NCBI GenBank assembly: GCA_964462185.1
Contig: CAYWWV010000010.1
Coordinates: forward strand, 1 to 41,625
Reading direction: 5' to 3'
DNA: 41,625 bases
Source: RBG-16-57-9 sp964462185
GTDB taxonomy: Archaea > Thermoproteota > Bathyarchaeia > TCS64
This document shows positions 7,205-15,495 of this stretch, in pieces. How positions within the stretch are numbered: the stretch's first letter is position 1; each line of letters begins with the position of its first letter. Below the pieces are notes generated by a model that worked only from the letters and a program-made list of their open reading frames with translations, searched no databases and was not told where the DNA came from. The position numbers and the translations under genes were made by a program.

Positions 7205-8626
7205 TTGACCAACCCATACCTAGATGTGGATAAGAAGATCCTGGCCGAGATCTACACCAGCCGGGAGCCCATGGACAACCTGGAGGTCCTCTGCGACGTC
7301 CACGGAAGCAGGTTCCCCGGAACCCCCGGCGACAGGGGCGCCGTGGACTACGTGGTGGAGAAGCTCAAGGAGTATGGATGCGAGAACGTCCACGCCGAGG
7401 AGTTCACCATCCCCGGCTGGACCCGGGGCCCGGCCACCCTAAAGGTGGTCTCCCCCATAGAGAAAACCCTAGAGGTGATCAGCCTCCCCCACAGCATCGG
7501 CGCCGAGGTGGAGGCCGAGCTGGTCTTCATAGGCCCAGGCGCCCTCTCCGAGTACCAGGAGGAGAAGCTCAAGGGGAAGGTGGTCATGGTGACCTCCGAG
7601 AACCCCCGAGACATGAAGAGATATCTACACCGCAGCGAGAAATACATGAGGTCGGTCCTAGCAGGAGCCGTGGGATTCATATTCATGAACCACTACCCCG
7701 CCTACGGACCCCCCACAGGAGGCATCAACCCCGTCATACCCGCCGTGGGCATCAGCTACGAGGACGGATCCTACCTAGCCCGCCTCCTAGAACGGGAAGG
7801 CCGGGTAGTAGTTAGGATAAAGACCACCGACCGCAACCACGAAGTCAAGACCTGGAACGTGGTAGGCGACGTGGTCCCCCCCAACCCCGTGGACGACGAG
7901 TATGTGCTGGTGGGAAGCCACCTAGACGGCCACGACATAAGCCAAGGAGCCGTAGACCCCGCCAGCGGCGCCGTCACCGTCATGGAGATCGCCCGAGTCC
8001 TATGCAAGGTGAAGGACAAGCTCAAAAGACGGGTACGGGTGGCCACCTTCGGCGCCGAGGAGATAGGCCTCTACGGGAGCTACGCCTACGCCGACGCCCA
8101 CAAGGACGAGCTGGATAAATGCAGGTTCATGCTCAACCTAGACGCCGCCGGAGGACAAGGCAAGAAGGGCCTCAACATCCACGACTTCCCCGAGATAGAG
8201 CGCCTCGTCAAGAAGTGGGAGAAGGAGATGGTGGCCGAGGTCCCCACCAAGCAGGGGGTAAGCCCCTACAGCGACCACTGGCCCTTCTTCATCAAAGGAG
8301 TCCCCTGCGCCAGCAACAGCGACCCCACCGCCGTCAGGACCGGCCGGGGATACGGCCACACCCGCTACGACACCGTGGACAAGGTGGAGCTGAAGAACCT
8401 ACACCTGGCCGCCGCCAACCATGCCCGGATACTCTTCCGAGTGGCTAACTGCGACGAGTGGAACCCCCGCCGCAAGACCCAGAAAGAGATCCAGGAGTTC
8501 ATCAAGGAACAGGGGTACGACCAAACGGTGGCCCTGGCAGACCAGGTCCGCAAATACGTCAAGGAGAACTACAAGGAGATCCACCCGGAGACCCTGGAGT
8601 GGATCAAACAAGGCGGCTCCTGGTAG
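7205..8626 (+). CDS. M28-family metallopeptidase with PA domain (copy 2)
   Basis: This 473-residue paralogue of the preceding gene has the same architecture. Ligand motifs are intact: GSHLDGHD, GAVDPASG, FGAEE, LNLDAAG and GHTRYDTVDKV. The PA-like insert again contains MNHYPAYGPPTGG. The metal-site motif reads AVDPAS where copy 1 has ALDDAT, so the bridging aspartate is kept but its neighbour differs. Starting at TTG and lacking a signal peptide, it is predicted to be cytosolic. The tandem pair suggests expanded peptide catabolism or two specificities. It is convergent with purQ across a hairpin-containing gap. Confidence 0.88.
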   Translation: MTNPYLDVDKKILAEIYTSREPMDNLEVLCDVHGSRFPGTPGDRGAVDYVVEKLKEYGCENVHAEEFTIPGWTRGPATLKVVSPIEKTLEVISLPHSIGAEVEAELVFIGPGALSEYQEEKLKGKVVMVTSENPRDMKRYLHRSEKYMRSVLAGAVGFIFMNHYPAYGPPTGGINPVIPAVGISYEDGSYLARLLEREGRVVVRIKTTDRNHEVKTWNVVGDVVPPNPVDDEYVLVGSHLDGHDISQGAVDPASGAVTVMEIARVLCKVKDKLKRRVRVATFGAEEIGLYGSYAYADAHKDELDKCRFMLNLDAAGGQGKKGLNIHDFPEIERLVKKWEKEMVAEVPTKQGVSPYSDHWPFFIKGVPCASNSDPTAVRTGRGYGHTRYDTVDKVELKNLHLAAANHARILFRVANCDEWNPRRKTQKEIQEFIKEQGYDQTVALADQVRKYVKENYKEIHPETLEWIKQGGSW

Positions 8627-8631
8627 AGGGG

Positions 8632-8653
8632 GGGAGGGGGGGTCACCCCTCCC
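8632..8653. terminator. Hairpin between convergent M28 and purQ genes
   Basis: GGGAGGGG (8632-8639) and CCCCTCCC (8646-8653) form a perfect 8-bp stem with a 6-nt loop just after the M28 stop codon. A T-richer segment follows (TTCTTTTCC from 8668). It may terminate one or both convergent transcripts. Archaeal termination relies mainly on T-runs, so the hairpin's role is uncertain. Confidence 0.35.
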
Positions 8654-8735
8654 AGCCGTTTAACAGCTTCTTTTCCACTGAGAACCCGCTAAACGCCGTG
8701 GTTTGGATCCGTAAACAGTGAAAAAACCGGGGGTT

Positions 8736-9548
8736 TCACCGCCTTTTCCCGGCGTACTCCACTATGGACTTGAAGAAGGGGTAGCCATCACCATATCCCT
8801 CAGGGTCCCCCCCACGGGTCCACTCCGGCATCAGGTAGCCGTATAAGGCCCTCTCGGGGTGGGGCATCAACCCCAAGACGTTTCCCTCGGGGTTGCAGAT
8901 CCCGGCTATGTCGTGGAGCGCGCCGTTGGGGTTCGCCGGCCACTCACCCCCGGCAGGTGAGCCGTCCTCCTTCACATACCTCCACACCAGCATGTCCAGC
9001 TCCTCCAGCCGCCTAACCAGCCTCTCCTCCTCCCCCCGGGGAAACATGAACCGGCCCTCCCCATGGGCCACGGGGCACGCCAACACATAACCCGTCTCCA
9101 ACCCCCCCATCAAGCCGCAGTTCCCCCGGCCCTCGTACCTGATCCTCACCCACCGGTTCTGGTAGCCGTGGCTGTTGTTGGCCAAGGCGGCCTGGGGGAC
9201 CTCACTCCGCCCCTCCCAACCCGGGAGGAAACCCATCTCAACCAACTGCTGGAACCCGTTGCAGATCCCCACCACCGCCTTCCCCTCATCCACGAAGTCC
9301 TCCAGCTCCCCCCCGATCCTGGCCTCACACTCCTTGGCCCATATCGCCCCGCTCCGCACATAGTCGCCGTAGCTGAAACCCCCGGGGAAGACCAAGACAT
9401 CGTACTCCTCCAGTAGGCCCCCCCGGAAGACCACCTGGGTGTGAACCAGGTCCACCCTGGCCCCCACCTCCCTGAAAGCCCTCACCGTCTCGGCGTCGCA
9501 GTTGGTCCCGGGGGCCCGCATCACCAGCACCCTCACAGCGTCACTCAT
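8736..9548 (-). CDS. purQ: Phosphoribosylformylglycinamidine synthase, glutaminase subunit PurQ
   Basis: This class I glutamine amidotransferase supplies ammonia to PurL in step 4 of de novo purine synthesis. Visible motifs are an N-terminal RVLVMRAPGTNCD, the loop FPGGFSYGDYVRSGAIWA, the nucleophile elbow GICNGFQQL with its catalytic cysteine, CPVAHGEGRF, and the His-Glu pair in LMPHPERAL. I chose the ATG at 9548, whose ATGA overlaps the purL stop and which has a G-rich ribosome site upstream. A TTG at 9575 would add nine poorly conserved residues. It is the last gene of purS-purL-purQ. Confidence 0.95.
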   Translation of the reverse strand: MSDAVRVLVMRAPGTNCDAETVRAFREVGARVDLVHTQVVFRGGLLEEYDVLVFPGGFSYGDYVRSGAIWAKECEARIGGELEDFVDEGKAVVGICNGFQQLVEMGFLPGWEGRSEVPQAALANNSHGYQNRWVRIRYEGRGNCGLMGGLETGYVLACPVAHGEGRFMFPRGEEERLVRRLEELDMLVWRYVKEDGSPAGGEWPANPNGALHDIAGICNPEGNVLGLMPHPERALYGYLMPEWTRGGDPEGYGDGYPFFKSIVEYAGKRR

Positions 9549-11917
9549 CTCGCCACCCCCAGAGGCGTCTTCCAAGCCCCCATAAGCCTCTCCAAGCCCA
9601 GCTCCAACAACACTCCGCCGCCGCGGCCAACCCTCACCAAACCCTCCTCCACCACCTCCCCCAGGCGAGCCGCTGGAAGCCCCTCCACCAGGGCCTCGAA
9701 CTCATCCACACGGCCCCCATCCACCTCCACCAAGAGCCTCCCATGGCTCTCCGAGAACAACAAGACATCGCTTCTAAGCCCCCCAGCGCCGGGGACCGCT
9801 CCCACATCAGCGGAGACCCCCAGGCCCCCGGTGAAGGCCATCTCACTCAGGGCCACGGCCAAACCCCCCTCACTGCAGTCGTGGCAGGCCCGCACCAGGC
9901 CCCGGTCCATGGCCTCCAAGACCCTCCGGTAGACCCTGATGTTGTCCTCAGGCCTGAGCCTGGGCACCGAGCCCCCCAGGTGGCCGAGGAGCCTTAAGTA
10001 CTCGCTGCCCCCCACCTCCCACCGGGTCTCCCCCAGGACGTAGACCGGGTTCCCCGCCTCCTTCAGATCCATGGTCACCACCCGCCTAATGTCGGGCACC
10101 ACACCCACACAGGTCACCAGGAGGGTGGGCGCCACTGGGCCCAGCTGGCTCTCATTGTAGAGACTGTCCTTACCCGAGATGAAGGGGGCCCCGTAGGCCT
10201 TACCCACATCGTAGAGGGCCCGGCAGGCCTCCACCAGGCCCCCCAGCCTGTCCTCCAGCTCGGGGTTCCCCCAGGAAAAGTTGTCCAGGAGGGCCCACCT
10301 CCTACCCCCCACACACACGTTGTTACGAACGGCCTCATCCAAGACCCCCGCCGCCATCCAATAGGGGTGGATGACCCCATAGCGGGGGTTGATGCCCGAG
10401 GAGACGGCCAGCCCCCTCCAAGAGTCCTCCAGGGGCTTCAATACGGCCGCGTCCCCAGGGCCAGCCCTCCACCCCTGGAGGGGTTTAACCACCGTCAAGC
10501 CCTTGACCTCGTGGTCGTACCTGCGAACCACCCTCTCCTTGCTGCAAATATTGTAGCTGGCCAGGAGCCTCAGCAACACCTCCCCCAGGTCCCCCGGCTC
10601 CTCGAACTCGGGGTCCCGCCTCTCAGGGGGCGCCCAACCCGTCTTCCTGACTACACGAGGCTGGTTGAACAACTCGCCCAGGGGGATGTTCCCCACCTCG
10701 GATCCCTGGTAGAGCAGCCTGGCGCAACCCGAGCCGTTGAACCTACCCAGCACGGTGGCCTCAACCTGCTCGGCCTCGAAAACCCCCAAGACCTCCTCCA
10801 GGTTCCCCGGGGGCACCGCCAGCAGCATCCTCTCCTGGCTCTCACTCACCCATATCTCCCACGGGGCCAGGCCCGGCTCCTTCAGGGGCACCCGGTCCAG
10901 GTGGACCTCCACCCCCAACCCATACCGGTTAGCCATCTCGCAAACCCCGCAGCTCAACCCCCCTCCACCAATATCCGTTATACCCGAGCCCAGCCTCCTC
11001 GAACTGATCTCCCGGAGAGCCCTCTTCACCTTCTCCTCCTCGATGGGGTTGGCAATCTGGACGGCGCTGCGGTGGGCCTCCTCCGAGTCCTCGCTCAACT
11101 CCTCTGAGGCGAAGACCACCCCGTGGATACCATCCCTCCCAGTACGCCCCCCAGCCAAAACCACGTAGTCCCCATTCTTCACCGCCCTCACATACTGGCT
11201 CTTCTCCAGCAAACCGATGCAGCCCGCGTAAACCAATACGTTCCCCACGTAGCCCTCGTCGAAGACCGTGGCACCGTTGACGGTGGGTATCCCAATGCTG
11301 TTCCCATAGCTCCCAATCCCATCCACCACCCCCTCAAACAATATGGAGGGGTGCTTCACCCCACGGGGCAACTCCTCGTAGGGGTAGTCCAGGGGCCCAA
11401 AGCAGAGCACATCTGTGTTGGCGATGGGCTCCGCCCACACCCCCAGGATGTCTCTGATGACGCCGCCAAGCCCGGTGGCCGCCCCCCCAAAGGGCTCGAT
11501 GGCGCTGGGGTGGTTATGGGTCTCCACCTTCACGGCCACACACACATCCCCCTCGAACTCCACTATCCCCGCGTTGTCCTCGAAGACGCTGAAACACCAC
11601 TCGGGGGAGAGCTCCTCCACCAGCCTCCTCAAGTAAGTCCTGATCAAGCTGTCCACCCGACCCCCCGGCGTCTCCACCACCCCCTTGAAGGTCTTGTGGC
11701 TGCAGTGCTCGCTGTAAGTCTGGTCGAAGGTTTGGAGCTCCACATCCGTGGGCCTCCTCTCCAGAAGGGTGTAGAGGTCGCGCACGTGGCGGAGCTCCTC
11801 CAAACTCATCCCCAGCCCCAGCCCAGCCCTCAACTCCAAGAGCTCATCGTCTGAGGCGTTCAACAAGTCAACCTGGAGAAGGGGGAAGCTCCCCTCAACC
11901 CTAATGATCCTACTCAT
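9545..11917 (-). CDS. purL: Phosphoribosylformylglycinamidine synthase subunit PurL
   Basis: This is the ATP-dependent synthetase subunit (FGAM synthase II), about 790 residues, of the small three-subunit type. It shows the family motifs DQTYSEHCSHKTFKG near the start, VKVETHNHPSAIEPFGGAATG (phosphate/metal binding), DIGGGGLSCGV and later GKDSLYNE and CHDCSEGG. It converts FGAR to FGAM using ammonia from PurQ, with PurS bridging the subunits. The start is the ATG at 11917. A GTG at 11926 is an alternative. Its 5' end overlaps purS and its 3' end overlaps purQ, indicating one operon. Confidence 0.95.
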   Translation of the reverse strand: MSRIIRVEGSFPLLQVDLLNASDDELLELRAGLGLGMSLEELRHVRDLYTLLERRPTDVELQTFDQTYSEHCSHKTFKGVVETPGGRVDSLIRTYLRRLVEELSPEWCFSVFEDNAGIVEFEGDVCVAVKVETHNHPSAIEPFGGAATGLGGVIRDILGVWAEPIANTDVLCFGPLDYPYEELPRGVKHPSILFEGVVDGIGSYGNSIGIPTVNGATVFDEGYVGNVLVYAGCIGLLEKSQYVRAVKNGDYVVLAGGRTGRDGIHGVVFASEELSEDSEEAHRSAVQIANPIEEEKVKRALREISSRRLGSGITDIGGGGLSCGVCEMANRYGLGVEVHLDRVPLKEPGLAPWEIWVSESQERMLLAVPPGNLEEVLGVFEAEQVEATVLGRFNGSGCARLLYQGSEVGNIPLGELFNQPRVVRKTGWAPPERRDPEFEEPGDLGEVLLRLLASYNICSKERVVRRYDHEVKGLTVVKPLQGWRAGPGDAAVLKPLEDSWRGLAVSSGINPRYGVIHPYWMAAGVLDEAVRNNVCVGGRRWALLDNFSWGNPELEDRLGGLVEACRALYDVGKAYGAPFISGKDSLYNESQLGPVAPTLLVTCVGVVPDIRRVVTMDLKEAGNPVYVLGETRWEVGGSEYLRLLGHLGGSVPRLRPEDNIRVYRRVLEAMDRGLVRACHDCSEGGLAVALSEMAFTGGLGVSADVGAVPGAGGLRSDVLLFSESHGRLLVEVDGGRVDEFEALVEGLPAARLGEVVEEGLVRVGRGGGVLLELGLERLMGAWKTPLGVAR

Positions 11918-12164
11918 CCCACTCACTTATCTCGAAGACGTAGTCGTCCTTCACCGGGTTGGTGAGGAGACGCCTACACATCTCATCCACCATTGAGGCC
12001 GCCCTCTCCTCATCCTCCGCCTCCAAGGCCACCTCGTAGGTCTTACCCACACGCACCCCGGAAACAGGGTAGCCAAGCCCACGCAAAGCGTTGGCGGTTG
12101 CCTCCCCCTCGGGGTCGCTGTAACCATGCTTCAAAGAAACTCGGACAAACGCTTTAAACCTCAA
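11910..12164 (-). CDS. purS: Phosphoribosylformylglycinamidine synthase subunit PurS
   Basis: This 84-residue protein matches PurS: an N-terminal beta strand (FKAFVRVSLKHGYSDPEG), GYPVSGVRVGKTYEVAL and a C-terminal CRRLLTNPVKDDYVFEI. PurS dimers hold PurL and PurQ together in organisms lacking the large single-chain enzyme. No ATG is available, and the best start is the TTG at 12164 with GGGGTTGAGG just upstream. A TATA-like CATATTAAAC (minus strand) at 12214-12226 is a candidate promoter for the pur operon. Confidence 0.93.
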   Translation of the reverse strand: MRFKAFVRVSLKHGYSDPEGEATANALRGLGYPVSGVRVGKTYEVALEAEDEERAASMVDEMCRRLLTNPVKDDYVFEISEWDE

Positions 12165-12213
12165 ACCTCAACCCCACGCCTAGCAACGCAACAATATTCA
12201 ACAATGGTGTAAA

Positions 12214-12226
12214 CATATTAAACTTT
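12214..12226 (-). promoter_or_regulatory. TATA-like promoter element of purSLQ
   Basis: The 155-bp gap between atpK and purS is strikingly A+T-rich. On the minus strand it holds AAAGTTTAATATG, which predicts transcription starting near 12193 and a leader of about 29 nt before the purS TTG. Confidence 0.4.
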
Positions 12227-12319
12227 TTCACAACCATTTAACACAACCAAATCATCTTTACCGTTTAACCCAACCCAACGGGAAAGAAAAGAAAGGGGGA
12301 ACTCACCGCCCCCTGGGTC

Positions 12320-12748
12320 CTAGCCGGACAGCAGGATGGCGATGATCAAGCCATAAATCGCTAGACCTTCACCGAGCGCGATGAACAAGAGGCTCCAGAT
12401 AGAAAGCTCCGGCCTCTCAATCAACATATCAGCGCCAGCTTTCGCAGCCACCATAATACAGAGCGCAGAAGCGAAAGCGGCTCCGATAAGGGTCAGTGAA
12501 CTGGTCAGCAAAGGCCATGCAGATTCAGGAATCATACCACCTTCACCTCCTCCCAGTATTAAAACGATCATGAACAGAATGCTCACAATGACCGTGAAGC
12601 CGCCGAAAGAGGTTAGCCCAGCACCCCAGGGGGTGCTCTTCCCCTCCATGTCAGCTGAAGCGTTGATGGTCGCACCCTGGGTCATCGCGTATATTCCAGC
12701 GATGATGGCAACAGCCACAATAAGCGCAGCGTACAACATCTCATGCAT
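12320..12748 (-). CDS. atpK: V/A-type ATP synthase subunit K (proteolipid c ring)
   Basis: The 142-residue protein has four hydrophobic helices, a duplicated-hairpin form of the c-ring subunit. The second hairpin is canonical (AAKAGADMLIERPEL, then LFIALGEGLAIYGLIIAILL) and carries the ion-binding glutamate at about residue 127. The first hairpin is diverged, lacks a membrane-centre glutamate, and has a polar stretch (TINASADMEGKSTPWG) where small glycine-rich residues are usual. One ion site per four helices is typical of V-type rings and implies a lower ion-to-ATP ratio. The start is ATG 12748, or GTG 12751. It lies downstream of atpI. Confidence 0.9.
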   Translation of the reverse strand: MHEMLYAALIVAVAIIAGIYAMTQGATINASADMEGKSTPWGAGLTSFGGFTVIVSILFMIVLILGGGEGGMIPESAWPLLTSSLTLIGAAFASALCIMVAAKAGADMLIERPELSIWSLLFIALGEGLAIYGLIIAILLSG

Positions 12749-12764
12749 CACCTGCTTCGATCAA

Positions 12765-12809
12765 AGTGAGAACCTTGGGCATCACTGTGTTTCTCACCTT
12801 ATTCTCACC
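12765..12809 (-). repeat. GGTGAGAA repeats upstream of atpK
   Basis: Two direct copies of GGTGAGAA (minus strand; 12802-12809 and 12791-12798) are spaced exactly 11 bp apart. An inverted AGTGAGAA copy is at 12765-12772. All lie between the atpK TATA element and its start codon, around the predicted transcription start. The one-turn spacing suggests a protein-binding site. Confidence 0.45.
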
Positions 12810-12824
12810 TAAGTCGCCCCAAGC

Positions 12825-12839
12825 AAATATATATCTTTT
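12825..12839 (-). promoter_or_regulatory. TATA box of atpK
   Basis: The minus strand reads AAAAGATATATATTT, a strong TATA element in the gap between atpI and atpK. It predicts a start near 12805 and a leader of about 55 nt, so atpK can be transcribed apart from atpI. Confidence 0.55.
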
Positions 12840-12869
12840 CCAATGGGAAAACGGTGGGAAAAAAGAGGC

Positions 12870-15101
12870 TCACTCCTGGACCAGGGTTACCGGGGGAGTT
12901 GTAAAGGGCTTGAAAGGCACCCCTGTGCCGTGGAAGAACTTGCCCATGAACTCGTAGTACAGCAGCCTTAAGCTCTGGACGCTGCTGGACACGAACTCGA
13001 AGCTCAAGGCAATCACGTTCATGATGACTATCCCTGCTATGGGGTTGTGTATGGCGTGTCCCAGAGCCTCCCCCGCTCCCGAGAGGCTTACGTGGGCGAT
13101 GGCGAAGGCGGCTATCCTCAGGAAGCTGAACATGTTGGCCAGTCCTTCTACGAAGGTCATCATGAGTCCTCCGATGCCCTCTCCGATGGACTCCATGCCT
13201 CCTATGCCATGTCCATGGGCCAGGCTGTGGATGATGGGCTCGGAGAAGCTGAGGACCATGCCCAGCAGCATGAGCTTGAAGGGCCAGGCCGCTATCACCT
13301 GCATGATGTCCAAGCCCTCGGTGAACATGGTGGATACGCTTAGGTATAGCCCCATGACGTAGAGCCCCATGCCGAAGCCGTGTTCCCCCAGCATTCCCGG
13401 CCAGTTTCCCTCCTTGGCGGCGTTGGCGGCCCCTAGGAGTGCTCCGAAGGCCAGCTCTAGGGCCCCTACCATGAATATAAGGTTCATGAGTTCACCGGTC
13501 TCGTGCATGGGGTTGGGCATGATGGGGTAGTGGAAGGGTAGCTCTATGTGGGCCCCGTGGAGCCAGTGGGTTATCTGGTGCTCGTAGAGGAATATGGAGT
13601 CGTAGAGGAAGCCGAATATTATGGCCGATAGGCCCATGGGGATGAAGAGGGTGGTTAGGTACTTCATCATGCCTCGGTTGAACCTGGGGCGTAGAGCCAA
13701 GCCCAGCGCCAGGAACACCAGCCCCTGGCCTATGTCCCCGAACATCAACCCGAACTGGAAGGCGAAGACCAGGACGCTGATGTAGCCAGGGTTTATCTCC
13801 TCAGCCGACGGCCAGCCCCTAAGCCTGGTGAGTATCCAGAGGGGCTGGAGGGTCTCGGACCCGAAGTAGGCCTCCGGCGTTGGGGCGTTGTGGTCCTCCT
13901 CCCCCAAGTCCTCCACCTCATAGTGGATGGGCTCCCCCGTCTCCCCCTTAATCTCCTCCAGGGCACCCACTAGCTTGGGCAGCAGCCTCTCGGGGGTGTA
14001 TCCCTGCAAGAAGCTTGCCACCCTACCCCTGAGGACGGGGGCATTTCTCCTGGAGTACATCCTGAGTATGTAGAAGAAGTAAGCCAGCCTGGGTTTAGCC
14101 TCCTCAACCGCCTTCCAAGCCCTCGCAGCTGCCTCCTCCTTGAGGGCCTCCAGCTCCTTGAACCGCCCCTCATACTCAGCCTTAACCGCCTCAGCCTTCT
14201 CCTCCAGCTCCTCCTCCAGGCTCGCCAGCTTCTCCCGGATGTTTTTCTCCTCCTCCTCGGATTCGCCCAGCTCCATGGCTTCTAGCTCCTGGAGCCTTGT
14301 CTCAAGCTCCCTGAGCCGACTTGTGGCTTTCTCCTCGTCGCCAACTACTTGGGTGTCGTTCCCCAGCACCTGGGAGAGGTCCGCCGCCTCATAAACCATA
14401 AAAAGCTGCTCTCCCCACCTCTTGGCCTCCTCCCCCCCGTAAACCATGTAGAGGGCGACGCCGTTCAGATTCACTGTTTTGGCTTGAGCCCCCTCCAGCT
14501 GGCTCAAGTACTTGTTAATCCTGTCTACATACTCCTCCTTGACTATGCCTGCTAGCTCGAAACCCTTGTACTCGTCGGAAACCAGGGCTCTGAGTACACG
14601 GGTCTTTTTCTCCAACTCCTCCTTCTCGGCCACAAGAGCCATTCGCCGGCCTTCTAACTCTTGAAGCCTCTTGGTTAACTCAGCCTTTGCCTCCTGGAGG
14701 GCCTTCCTCTCGGCCTCTATCCTACGCTCCATCTCCGCCTCCAGGGAGGACTTTCTCTCCTGGAACTCCTCCTCAGCCCTCCTGACAGCGCCTAACAGCT
14801 CCCCTGCCTCCGAGATGAGGGCCTCGACCTTGGCCTCTGGGTTCCACGCGAACTCCTGCAGCTCCTCCTGGTCGGGGCTCTTTACGACCAACCCCTTCAT
14901 CTGCATCCCCAGGGGCTCGGCCACCCTCGACTTGAACTTTTTGAACAACTCGCCATAGTCCACCGCCTGCTCCATCGCCTCCTGGAGCCTCTCGAAGTGG
15001 GGGCCCTTCACATGGGTCAGCTGGGTAACCCTGGCCCTCCCCAGGCTCTCCAAGACCCTGGCCTCCAACTCAGGTGGAGTGAGGATAGTGACCTTTTTCA
15101 T
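12870..15101 (-). CDS. atpI: V/A-type ATP synthase subunit I (a subunit, stator and ion channel)
   Basis: The 743-residue protein has the two-part structure of subunit I/a. The cytosolic N-terminal half (about 1-370) has long charged coiled coils, for example around 95-160 and 255-320. The C-terminal half has about seven to eight membrane helices including FAFQFGLMFGDIGQG. The essential arginine of the half-channel fits the one in FLRIAAFAIAH. It forms the ion path against the K ring and anchors the peripheral stalks. The start MKKVTIL is ATG 15101. A TTG at 15104 precedes it. A TATA-like CTTTTTTATC at 15133-15142 lies upstream. Other ATP synthase subunits are not in the window. Confidence 0.95.
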   Translation of the reverse strand: MKKVTILTPPELEARVLESLGRARVTQLTHVKGPHFERLQEAMEQAVDYGELFKKFKSRVAEPLGMQMKGLVVKSPDQEELQEFAWNPEAKVEALISEAGELLGAVRRAEEEFQERKSSLEAEMERRIEAERKALQEAKAELTKRLQELEGRRMALVAEKEELEKKTRVLRALVSDEYKGFELAGIVKEEYVDRINKYLSQLEGAQAKTVNLNGVALYMVYGGEEAKRWGEQLFMVYEAADLSQVLGNDTQVVGDEEKATSRLRELETRLQELEAMELGESEEEEKNIREKLASLEEELEEKAEAVKAEYEGRFKELEALKEEAAARAWKAVEEAKPRLAYFFYILRMYSRRNAPVLRGRVASFLQGYTPERLLPKLVGALEEIKGETGEPIHYEVEDLGEEDHNAPTPEAYFGSETLQPLWILTRLRGWPSAEEINPGYISVLVFAFQFGLMFGDIGQGLVFLALGLALRPRFNRGMMKYLTTLFIPMGLSAIIFGFLYDSIFLYEHQITHWLHGAHIELPFHYPIMPNPMHETGELMNLIFMVGALELAFGALLGAANAAKEGNWPGMLGEHGFGMGLYVMGLYLSVSTMFTEGLDIMQVIAAWPFKLMLLGMVLSFSEPIIHSLAHGHGIGGMESIGEGIGGLMMTFVEGLANMFSFLRIAAFAIAHVSLSGAGEALGHAIHNPIAGIVIMNVIALSFEFVSSSVQSLRLLYYEFMGKFFHGTGVPFKPFTTPPVTLVQE

Positions 15102-15164
15102 CAAAGTGGTTCACTTATTAGGATTGCGTATTGATAAAAAAGTTTCCGAGAGGTATCCAACAGG

Positions 15165-15395
15165 TTAAGCCTTTTCCCCGTCGTCCCCCGGCTGCTGGGT
15201 TTTACTCCGTTTTATCCTTCCAATGAAGAGGTAAACGGTGACCAGGTATTGGCAGGTGGCGAATAGGATTATGCCCAGAGTGGCAGCGGGGTTAGGCATC
15301 CCCCGCCGCACAAGCAAGACCAGGGCTGCGGCCACCCCCAGCAGGGGCACCATTAGGAGCCCCAACACCACCAGTTTATTCTCCTCGTAAAGCTC
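15165..15395 (-). CDS. Two-helix membrane protein, 5' end lost in assembly gap
   Basis: The visible 76 residues hold two hydrophobic segments (VVLGLLMVPLLGVAAALVLLV and LGIILFATCQYLVTVYLFI) and a charged tail ending GDDGEKA. The reading frame stays open up to the 100-N gap, so the true start may lie in the gap. A GTG at 15371 would give a 68-residue protein but would remove the preceding charged ELYEENK. It precedes atpI on the same strand. I do not recognise the family, and it does not resemble the coiled-coil subunit H often found beside atpI. Confidence 0.5.
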   Translation of the reverse strand, partial: ELYEENKLVVLGLLMVPLLGVAAALVLLVRRGMPNPAATLGIILFATCQYLVTVYLFIGRIKRSKTQQPGDDGEKA

Positions 15396-15495
15396 NNNNN
15401 NNNNNNNNNNNNNNNNNNNNNNNNNNNNNNNNNNNNNNNNNNNNNNNNNNNNNNNNNNNNNNNNNNNNNNNNNNNNNNNNNNNNNNNNNNNNNNN
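15396..15495. other. Assembly gap (100 Ns)
   Basis: Exactly 100 consecutive N characters, the conventional placeholder for a scaffold join of unknown length. It interrupts or hides the ends of the two minus-strand genes on either side. Order across it depends on scaffolding. Confidence 0.98.

Noticed and set aside
15376..15395. Continuation of the PNPOx-like frame through the Ns into ALRGE
   Set aside because: The gap length is arbitrary, so frame continuity is meaningless. The sequence after the gap fits the small membrane protein's frame.
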